A DNA stretch of 31,170 nt from CAZRGV01 sp964599655 (GTDB lineage: Bacteria; Planctomycetota; Planctomycetia; Isosphaerales; Isosphaeraceae). Location of the stretch: assembly GCA_964599655.1 (NCBI GenBank), contig CAZRGV010000070.1, positions 1 through 31,170 on the forward strand, given 5' to 3'. The translations under genes were made by a program, and so were the position numbers. The notes under the pieces were generated by a model. That model saw only the letters and a program-made list of their open reading frames with translations. It made no database searches and had not been told where the DNA came from. Shown here piece after piece: positions 24,245-31,170 of the stretch (the stretch's first letter is position 1; the number at the start of each line of letters is the position of its first letter).

Positions 24245-25750
24245 CTACTTCGATTTTGGCAAACCCTCAACCAGTTGCTCCTTCGTGGTCGACGGACAGA
24301 GATACTTCTCAATATGCTGAACAACGAGTTCGGTGCCCATGTCGTGGGGCACGCGAGGCGCGTCTTTCGGGTCGTACATCGTGTCGGTCAGGTCGCGGAC
24401 GAGAATGCAGTTCATGCCGCGACGGGCCATGGCGCGAATTGCAAAAGAGCGATTGAGTATACACATATTCGTATGAACGCCCATGACAAGAACGTTCTTG
24501 ATGCCGAGCTGCCGGAACAGGTTGTAGACCTCGTCCCCGTTGTCGCTGACGCCGTCGAACTCGCCGACGTCGATCTGCGGGTTCTGGCGGGTCCAGGCCA
24601 GGTAGAACGAGTCGTCGGTGTCGCAACCACCGTCGGAGTCGTCGATCGGCAGGGGCGGCTCGGCGGGCAGGGCAAGGGGCTTGGGCGCGGTCGCCTTGGG
24701 CGCGAGCTGCATGCGTACCCGTTGCGGCGTCCCAGCGTAGAAGTCCATGCACTCGGACGGCGCGTGGACAATCTGCACGCCTTTGGCCCGCGCCTGGGCG
24801 ATCACGGGCGCCATCCGGCGGGCGATGGCGTCGCAGCGCTCGGTCGCGCCGCGGCACCAGTGCTTGTCCCACATGTCGCAGATCACGATCGCCGTCTCGG
24901 CCACGGGCAGGTCGCGGGTCACGGTAACCTCGTCCCACTCGCCGCTTCCCTTGAACGTCTCGACGCGCGTGCGAAGCGTCAGCTTGATCGTCCCCTCGGG
25001 GGTGGGCCGCATGGGAGGCGCCGCGGCCGTCGGTCGGGGAACCTCACGCTTCGCGGCCCAGAAGAGGGCATTTGTGAGGAGTCGCTTGAATGTGGCGTTC
25101 TCAAAGTCGCCCTGCGCGCCGAGTGACGTATAAACGATGCGAGCTCCTTTGAACTCTCTCGTCCAGGTCACCGGTTCCTTCCCCTCGGGAGACGTGCCGA
25201 CCATCAGCACCGTCACGTCATCGGCCAGCGGCGAGGTCTTGTAGAGGCTGCCTCTCGTGGCGATCGTGCCGACGCCTTGAACGACCGGATGATCGGCGGC
25301 GTCCTTCTCGACGTTCACCCGGGTCGAGAGATCGTTGCGATAGTGGCCGTGGTAGTTGCCGCCTTGCACGATCTTGTCGAACTCGAGCCAGTTCTGGAAC
25401 CCGTGGCTGGCCGTCCGCACGCCGACGATCGGCCGGCCCGAGAGCGCGTACGCCTTGACCTTCTCCAGTTGCTCACCGCCGATCGTCAACCGTCGGGTGA
25501 AGAACAGGGCGACGTCGCAGTCATCGAGTGCTTCGAGCCCCGGCAGGTCGTCGGTCCCTTTCGCCTTGAGCAACGTGCACTTCACCGGGAAGTGCGCCTC
25601 CAGGTACGTCTTGAAGGCCGCCAGCGACTTGTCCGACTCATACTCATCCGAGCCGGAGAGCATGCAGATCTTCAGCGGTTCGGGGGCCTCGCCGGCAAGC
25701 GAGACGGCGCATCTCAGCAACACGATCAGACAAAACACCAATCTGTTCAT
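24245..25750 (-). CDS. ThuA-like domain fused to isochorismatase-like hydrolase
   Basis: A 501-residue exported protein (signal peptide ~1-20: MNRLVFCLIVLLRCAVSLAG). Residues ~25-235 are a ThuA/glutamine-amidotransferase-like domain (KICMLSGSDEYESDKS, DVALFFTRRLTIGGEQLEKV, GRPIVGVRTASHGFQNW, KGARIVYTSLG). Residues ~270-490 are isochorismatase-like: ETAIVICDMWDKHWC with the triad Asp, and nucleophile Cys in VMGVHTNMCILNRSFAIR. The lysine of the triad is not obvious. ThuA proteins are tied to sugar use in some bacteria; the fused hydrolase would act on an amide or similar bond. It follows the oxidoreductase pseudogene by 26 bases, so the two were probably one transcript. The product is unknown. 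Confidence 0.8.
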   Translation of the reverse strand: MNRLVFCLIVLLRCAVSLAGEAPEPLKICMLSGSDEYESDKSLAAFKTYLEAHFPVKCTLLKAKGTDDLPGLEALDDCDVALFFTRRLTIGGEQLEKVKAYALSGRPIVGVRTASHGFQNWLEFDKIVQGGNYHGHYRNDLSTRVNVEKDAADHPVVQGVGTIATRGSLYKTSPLADDVTVLMVGTSPEGKEPVTWTREFKGARIVYTSLGAQGDFENATFKRLLTNALFWAAKREVPRPTAAAPPMRPTPEGTIKLTLRTRVETFKGSGEWDEVTVTRDLPVAETAIVICDMWDKHWCRGATERCDAIARRMAPVIAQARAKGVQIVHAPSECMDFYAGTPQRVRMQLAPKATAPKPLALPAEPPLPIDDSDGGCDTDDSFYLAWTRQNPQIDVGEFDGVSDNGDEVYNLFRQLGIKNVLVMGVHTNMCILNRSFAIRAMARRGMNCILVRDLTDTMYDPKDAPRVPHDMGTELVVQHIEKYLCPSTTKEQLVEGLPKSK

Positions 25751-25776
25751 GGATCGATCTTCCTGAGAGGTTTCCG

Positions 25777-26380
25777 TCAGACACGATCGGGAATTACGAA
25801 TGGAGCGCGGTACGAGCGCTTGAGCAACTGGTTGGCCTCATCGTCGCCGACAAACGATTCGGTTTTCTCGTCGAAGCGGAGCGAGCGTCCGCCGAGGCGG
25901 CCTCGACCATCTGCCGCCCTTCCCAGACGTTGTGACTAGCTGGCTTCTTGACGTAGACATCCTTGCCCGCCTGGCAGTCGAAAGCGGTCAATGGGCCGTG
26001 CCAGTGGTCGGGTGTGGCGACCACGACGGCATCGACCGCCTTGTCGTCGAGCACCCGGCGGAAGTCGGCGACACGTTTCGGAGCCTTTCCTCGCGACGAC
26101 GCCACGAGTTCCATCAGGTCATCGCCTCGCCTCGGATCGAGGTCCCGGAGGCGGGCAGGTCGGGCGCCGCCGCGGTNNNNNNNNNNTAGGCGAACTCGGC
26201 GTCATCCCGCTCGGCGAACCCGCGCACCAGGCTCGAGCCCCGACCACCGAGGCTGATCGCGGCGAGCACGATCTTGTCACTGGCCTGGACCGCTCGGACG
26301 GCGCCCGGGGACATCAGGACCGACGACGCCGAGACCGCGGCGGACGTTCTCAGGAACCGTCTCCTGCTGATTTGCCTCAT
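25777..26380 (-). pseudogene. Gfo/Idh/MocA oxidoreductase, internally deleted and frameshifted
   Basis: The start is clear: GGGGAGG about 8 bases ahead, then MRQISRRRFLRTSAAVSASS (Tat leader) and IVLAAISLGGRGSSLVRGF. After a 10-N gap (26177-26186) the frame continues through VVATPDHWHG and VYVKKPASHNVWEGRQMVEA. At about 25896 it jumps, in another frame, to LGGRSLRFDEKTESFVGD and ends RSYRAPFVIPDRV at 25777, the usual C-terminus of this family. About 230-250 residues of substrate domain are missing. The EKP motif has become KKP. Either a real deletion or a collapsed assembly explains this; the first is favoured because the EKP change also suggests decay. Confidence 0.75.
26177..26186. other. 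Assembly gap (10 N) in the oxidoreductase pseudogene
   Basis: On the minus strand the protein reads AEFA followed by a TAn codon before the gap and RGGARPARLRDLDPRRGDDL after it. Family members have AYVCD and a few more residues here, so only a handful of codons appear to be missing. The 10 N are a placeholder. Confidence 0.7.
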
Positions 26381-26501
26381 CGAAGAAGCCTCCCCAGGTT
26401 GACACCGTGGGTCGGGTTGCCTTGTAATGAAGGTTCCAGCCCCGTGCCCTGGCATGCCGAGAACCAAGGACAGGCGTTCCCCGCCTTCGAGGGCCATCAT
26501 C

Positions 26502-27359
26502 GTGGCCGAGCCCCGCTCCTTCAAGCAGGAACTGGTCGGAGTCTTCGGGTTCCCCGTGGCCGAGAACCCCACCCAGGCGATGGTCGAGGCCGCCTTCGCT
26601 GACATGGGGCTCGACTGGCGATACCTGACCGTGGAGGTCCGTCCCGAGGATCTCGGCGACGCCGTTCGAGGCGCCCGCGCCATGGGCTGGAAGGGCTTCA
26701 ACTGCACGATTCCTCATAAAGTCGCCGTCCTGGAATTCCTGGACGAGTTGAGCCCCGCCGCCGAGGCGATCGGGGCGGTCAACTGCGTGCTCATCAAGGA
26801 TCGCAAACTCATCGGCGACAACACCGACGGCAAGGGGTTCCTCCAGTCGGTCCAGGCTGTCCGCCCGGTCGATGGGCTTCGCGTCGTGATCCTCGGCGCC
26901 GGCGGCGCGGCCAGGGCCATCGCGGTCGAGCTCGCCCTGGCCGGGGCCGATCACATCACGATCGTCAACCGTGACAGCGAACGAGGCGAGGCCCTGACCG
27001 AGGCGGTCCACACGCGCACGGGCGTTCCCACCGAGTTCGACCTCTGGGTCGGCGAATACGAGGTTCCCGAGGGAACCAAGCTCCTGGTCAACGCCACCTC
27101 GATCGGCCTATTTCCCGATCTCGACGCCCGGGTGCCGATCGATCTCACCACGCTCCCCTCCGACCTGATCGTCTGCGATGTCATCCCCAACCCGCCCCGC
27201 ACCCGCCTGGTTCGCGACGCCGAGGCGATGGGCCTGTTCGTCCTCGACGGGCTTGGCATGCTGGTCAACCAGGGGGTCATCGGCATCAAGCTCTGGACAG
27301 GCCAGGACGCCGATCCCAAAGTCATGAGACGCGCCCTGGAAGAGATCTTCGGGGCCTGA
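26502..27359 (+). CDS. aroE: Shikimate dehydrogenase
   Basis: From the GTG at 26502 the protein has 285 residues. The substrate domain carries GFPVAENPTQAM, NCTIPHKVAVL with catalytic K73, and GAVNC. IGDNTDGKGF holds catalytic D109, and VVILGAGGAARAIAVEL is the NADP-binding loop. It reduces 3-dehydroshikimate to shikimate in aromatic amino acid synthesis. The frame is open to an ATG at 26427, but residues before VAEPRSFKQE look non-coding, and GAGGG lies about 8 bases before the GTG. An ATG at 26454 is another option. It is divergent from the broken oxidoreductase and 22 bases ahead of the PSCyt1 gene. VNRDSERGEALT (after strand 2) suggests the usual cofactor loop; NADP versus NAD is not settled. 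Confidence 0.92.
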   Translation: MAEPRSFKQELVGVFGFPVAENPTQAMVEAAFADMGLDWRYLTVEVRPEDLGDAVRGARAMGWKGFNCTIPHKVAVLEFLDELSPAAEAIGAVNCVLIKDRKLIGDNTDGKGFLQSVQAVRPVDGLRVVILGAGGAARAIAVELALAGADHITIVNRDSERGEALTEAVHTRTGVPTEFDLWVGEYEVPEGTKLLVNATSIGLFPDLDARVPIDLTTLPSDLIVCDVIPNPPRTRLVRDAEAMGLFVLDGLGMLVNQGVIGIKLWTGQDADPKVMRRALEEIFGA

Positions 27360-27381
27360 TGTTACCCCTCGGAGGCGACTG

Positions 27382-30300
27382 ATGCGACGAGGCCGACTCG
27401 CCATCCTGCTCACCGTTCTTCTGCTGGACCTCGCCCCGACCATCGCCCCGGCCGCAAGCCCCGACAAGCCCCAGTCAAAGCCCGACCCGACCGCGCTTGA
27501 GTTCTTCGAGAAAGAGGTCCGACCGATCCTGGCCAACCGATGCCAGACCTGCCACGGCCCTTCGAAACAAAAGAACGACCTGCGTCTCGACTCTCGCGAG
27601 GCGGCGCTCAAAGGCGGGCTGACAGGTCCGGCGGTCGAGCCCGGGAAACCCGAGGAAAGCCTGCTGATCGACGCGATCAAGTACGGCGACGTTTATCAGA
27701 TGCCTCCCAAGTCGAAGCTGCCCGAGGCCGAGATCGCCACGCTGACAAAGTGGGTGGCGATGGGTGCTCCCTGGACCGAAGAAAGCAGCCCCAAAGCCGC
27801 GAACTCGTCGAGCGGGTTCAACCTCCAGGAGCGTGCCCGACACTGGAGCTTCCAGCCGGTCCGCACGATCGAGCCACCCGCCGTCCGCGACGAGTTCTGG
27901 CCCAGGAACCCGATCGACCGCTTTCTTCTGGCCCGTCTCGAAGCGGAGCATCTGGCCCCCGCGCCGGACGCCGACCGGCCAACTGGGATTCGAAGAGTGA
28001 CCTACGACCTGATCGGCCTGCCTCCCACACCCGAGGAAATCGACAACTTTGTCAACGATTCGTCACCCAACGCCAAGGAGCAGGTCGTCGAGCGGCTGCT
28101 GGCCTCGCCTCACTACGGCGAGCGCTGGGGGCGTCACTGGCTCGATCTGGTTCGGTTCGCCGAGACCTCGGGACACGAGTTCGATTACGATATCCTCGAC
28201 GCCTGGCGTTACCGCGACTACGTGATACGTGCCTTCAACGCCGACATCNNNNNNNNNNGTACAACCAGTTCGTCATCGAGCACCTGGCCGGCGACCTGCT
28301 CCCTTCTCCTCGACGGCACCCAACCGAAGGATTCAACGAGTCGATCCTGGGCACTGGTGTTTTCTTGCTCGGCGAGGGAACCCATTCGCCGGTCGACATC
28401 CGGGACGACGAAGTCCTCCGGATCGATAATCAAATCGATGTGGTCTCGAAAGCCTTCCTCGGCCTGACCGTCGCCTGCGCCCGTTGTCACGACCACAAGT
28501 TCGATCCGATCACCTCGAAAGACTATTACGCCCTGGCAGGTTATTTACAAAGCTCTCGTTATCAGCATGCGTTTATCGATTCACCCGATCGAATTGACGC
28601 GAAGGCCGTGACTCTCGAAACCCTCCGGGCCGAAATCCGGACGAAAATCACTTCCGAGAAGCCCTCGATCGCGCCCTATCTGCTCGCCGCCCGCCAGGCT
28701 CTGCTTAACCCCGAGCGACCGCTGACCGAGTTCGCCGAGGTTCACCAAATCGATGCCCCAGCCCTCACGCGATGGGTCGAGGCCCTCAAGGACGACCTGG
28801 CTCGACAGCCTGGCCATCCGCTTTTCGCCTGGACTCAACTCGGCCTGGCGACCGCGGATTCGACCTCCGAGGTACGCGAATCGCTCCGACGGGCCCTTCT
28901 CGACCGGCTCCGCAAGAGGCCGAGCGACGATTCGAGCGTTTTCGAGGATTTTGAGAGCGGAACGTACCGCGACTGGTTCGCCACGGGCCAGGCCTTCGGC
29001 GCGGCTCCGAGCCATGCGGGCGACCTTCGCGTCAGCGCCGAGGGAGTCGTCCCCATCCCCGCCGGACTGGCCCACAGCGGGCTCGTCTCGGACCGGCTCC
29101 AGGGCGTCCTTCGCTCAAAAACCTTTGAGATCAAGCATAGATTCATTCACTATCTGGCCTCGGGCCGCAAGGGGCGCATCAATCTCGTCATTGACGGTTT
29201 TGAAAAGATTCGCTCCCCGATCTACGGCGGTCTCGTCTTTGACGTCAACACCGACCGGCCTCGTTGGTACGCGCAGGACGTGTCGATGTGGGTCGGACAC
29301 CGGGGCTATATCGAGTTGTCGGATGGGGCGACGGCCGACTACACAACCGGTCATACCCGTTATGTCGCGGGTGACGGATTCCTTGCCGTTGACGAGATCC
29401 GATTCTCCGACCATGCTGATTCGCCGGTCCTGCCTGACCGTTTCACCCCCTACCTGATCAAGACTCCCGAAGCCGCGTCCCCGGAAGGCCTGGCCGCCCG
29501 ATTCGAACAGGTCGTCGCCAGGACACTCGAGCGTTGGCGAGCGCGAGCTCTGGAACCGGACGACCAGGTTGGAGTGAGTGTGCTCTCCTGGCTGAGGCAA
29601 CGCGATCTCATTCCGCCGATTCTCGCGCCGCCTTCGCTCCTGGCTCACTACCGAGAGATCGAGAGTCAGATTCCCGAACCCTCGTTGGCTCTCGCCCTGG
29701 CGGACGGCACGAGCGAAGACGAGCATGTTCAAATTCGAGGCAACTACCGTACTCCGGGCGAAATCGTGCCGAGGCGATTCCTCGAAGTGATCGCCGGCCA
29801 CGACCAGACTCCCCCTTCGCAAGGCAGCGGGCGACTGGAACTGGCTCGCCGCGTGGTTGATCCCGCGAACCCGCTGACCGCCCGCGTGCTGGTCAACCGG
29901 GTCTGGCTGCACCACTTCGGCAAGGGGCTAGTTCCCTCGCCCGACGATTTCGGCCACATGGGACAACCCCCCTCGCACCCGGAATTGCTCGACTGGCTCG
30001 CCTCCGCATTCATCGAAAACGGATGGTCGATCAAACAGCTTCACCGCATGATCGTGCTCTCGCATGCGTACCAAATGAGTAGCAGGCCCGATCCGGAAAT
30101 CGACCGACTTGACCCCGACAATCGGCTGTTGCACCGCATGAACGTTCGAAGACTGGAGGCCGAGGCGATTCGCGACGCGATGCTGGCCGTCTCCGGCCGA
30201 CTCGACCGATCCCTATTCGGCCCGAGCGTGCCGCCGCACCTGACCCCTTTCATGGAAGGGCGTGGCCGCCCCGCAACGTCCGGTCCGCTCGACGGGAATG

Positions 30301-30683
30301 GACGACGCAGCCTTTATATCAACGTTCGACGCAACTTCATGACGCCCATGCTCCTGGCATTCGACTTTCCCCAACCCGCCACGACGATGGGCAGACGCAA
30401 CGTCTCGAACGTCCCAGCCCAGGCTTTGACGCTGCTGAACGATCCGTTCGTGCTCGAGCAGGCGCGGCTCTGGGCGAAACATGTGCTGACGGCACCGGAT
30501 GCGACCCCTGAGTCTCGACTCGATGCCATGTATCGGGCCGCCTTCGGACGAGGTCCAACCGACACCGAGCGATCCGAGGCGCTGGAATTTCTGGGCGACA
30601 AGGGCCGCGCCGGAGACCTCGACACATGGTCTGAGCTGGCGCACGTGCTCTTCAACGTCAAGGAATTCGTGTTCGTCAATTGA
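27382..30683 (+). CDS. PSCyt1-DUF1549-DUF1553 cytochrome-type protein, split by an assembly gap
   Basis: GGAGG lies 6 bases before the ATG. A signal peptide (~1-25) is followed by the PSCyt1 domain with heme site CQTCH (54-58). DUF1549 then runs through NPIDRFLLARLE and GRHWLDLVRFAET to a second heme-type site CARCHDHKFDPI (~363-374). An inserted beta-rich LamG-like segment (FEDFESGTYRDWFATGQAFG and on) comes next, and DUF1553 ends the protein (RVLVNRVWLHHFGKGLVPSP, PSHPELLDWLA, NVPAQALTLLNDPFV). Total length is about 1,097 residues. The two halves are in different frames only because of the 10-N gap. Such proteins pair with DUF1501 proteins in planctomycetes, as here; the function is unsettled. 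Confidence 0.88.
28249..28258. other. Assembly gap (10 N), probably two real bases
   Basis: The reading before the gap ends FNADI and the reading after it begins with G then TAC AAC (YNQFVIEHLAGDLL). The family consensus is FNxDxPYDQFVxEHLAGDLL, so a single proline codon CCG is expected, of which only CC is missing. The placeholder length creates a false frameshift. Confidence 0.8.
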
Positions 30684-30731
30684 ATCCATGGAACGCAGCC
30701 GCTTTGCGGCCGACGCCTGGGGACTCGCCCG

Positions 30732-31118
30732 ATGCACTGCCGACGCTTCTTGCCAAAGCCCTTAACGCGACGCGACATGCTCCTGCAAGCCGCGAACGGC
30801 TTCGGAGCGGTCGCCCTGACGGCTCTCCTGAGCGAGTCAGCGTTTGGTCGGGTCCTCCGGAACGAGTCGACGCCCGAGCCCCATCCGCAGTTACCTCGAT
30901 CTCCCCAGTTCGAACCCAAGGCACGAAGCGTCATCTTCCTGTTCATGGATGGCGGCCCTTCGCAGGTCGACACCTTCGACCCCAAGCCTCGGCTCGACCG
31001 CGAGGACGGCCAGCCGATCCAGACCAAGGTCCACCCCACGCAGTTCAACGACGTGGGCCACGTGCTCAAGTCGCCCTGGAAGTTCCGGCCATATGGCCAG
31101 AGCGGGATTCCGGTCAGT
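30732..31118 (+). CDS. DUF1501 protein, N-terminal part (truncated by adapter)
   Basis: About 129 real residues. The Tat leader (LTRRDMLLQAANGFGAVAL) is followed by the DUF1501 opening ARSVIFLFMDGGPSQVDTFD, PKPRLDREDGQPI and SPWKFRPYGQSGIPVS. Real sequence ends at about 31118. After that the frame continues as TLFPYTTLFRSRKSVV, which is translated Illumina adapter and not protein. It starts 48 bases after the PSCyt1/DUF1549/DUF1553 gene, the usual partner order. The start at 30732 keeps the twin-arginine motif; no strong ribosome site is seen. Confidence 0.85.
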
Positions 31119-31170
31119 ACACTCTTTCCCTACACGACGCTCTTCCGATCTCGGAAGAGCGTCGTGTAGG
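31119..31170. other. Illumina adapter contamination, inverted
   Basis: Bases 31119-31151 are identical to the 33-base Illumina TruSeq/universal adapter end (starts ACACTCTTTCCCTACACG, ends CTCTTCCGATCT). Bases 31152-31170 are the reverse complement of its inner part (CGGAAGAGCGTCGTGTAGG). This is library-construction sequence at a contig edge. Confidence 0.97.

Noticed and set aside
28229..28300. Programmed frameshift in the PSCyt1/DUF1549 gene
   Set aside because: The frame change coincides exactly with an N placeholder and is fully explained by two missing bases.
31119..31169. C-terminal extension of the last DUF1501 protein
   Set aside because: The residues are translated sequencing adapter, not genome sequence.

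Overview
The window looks like a scaffold piece from a high-GC planctomycete, most likely near the family Isosphaeraceae. The phylum call is an inference from gene content: two DUF1501 proteins with Tat-like leaders, a PSCyt1/DUF1549/DUF1553 cytochrome-type protein, Gfo/Idh/MocA oxidoreductases with Tat signals, a DUF1559 prepilin-like protein and a ThuA-type protein. The family call is weaker. The sequence is a draft assembly. It has three 10-N placeholder gaps, all inside genes, and its last ~52 bases are Illumina adapter followed by the adapter's own reverse complement.

Layout. 1-3000: start of an exported protein (minus), then a LysR regulator, a class I SAM methyltransferase, a methanethiol S-methyltransferase (MddA type) and a small membrane protein, with ATGA couplings and a T-N11-A dyad after the regulator. 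This looks like a sulfur (or selenium) methylation unit. 3091-7358: Tat-exported Gfo/Idh/MocA oxidoreductase (minus), a relic of a DUF1501 gene, a secreted c-type cytochrome (plus) and an intact DUF1501 gene (minus). 7359-9082: long leader with two mutually exclusive hairpins, then a Kdo-hydroxylase-like dioxygenase. 9188-12129: nicotinamidase-like hydrolase, HD-domain phosphohydrolase, ADP-ribosylglycohydrolase (broken by a gap) and HAD hydrolase, all plus strand and tightly packed.

12147-16759: exported beta-propeller protein (minus) divergent from a CDF metal transporter, with two tandem operator-like dyads in between; then a shortened DUF1559 protein and a secreted pectate-lyase-like protein. 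16938-21959: nickel-pincer cofactor protein LarC, two small membrane proteins, a GT2 glycosyltransferase and an aldehyde dehydrogenase, mostly overlapping, probably one operon. The last two resemble late C30-carotenoid enzymes. 21888-26380 (minus): ceramidase-like/LamG protein whose 3' end overlaps the aldehyde dehydrogenase by 72 bp, a ThuA-isochorismatase fusion, and a Gfo/Idh/MocA pseudogene. 26502-31118 (plus): shikimate dehydrogenase AroE, the PSCyt1/DUF1549/DUF1553 protein, and the start of its usual DUF1501 partner, cut by the adapter.

No tRNA, rRNA, CRISPR array or complete insertion sequence was seen. The most interesting items are the regulated two-methyltransferase unit, the candidate attenuator before the Kdo hydroxylase, the four-gene NAD/ADP-ribose-type cluster, and the tandem dyads before the metal transporter. 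Several apparent oddities are assembly artefacts and are marked as such.
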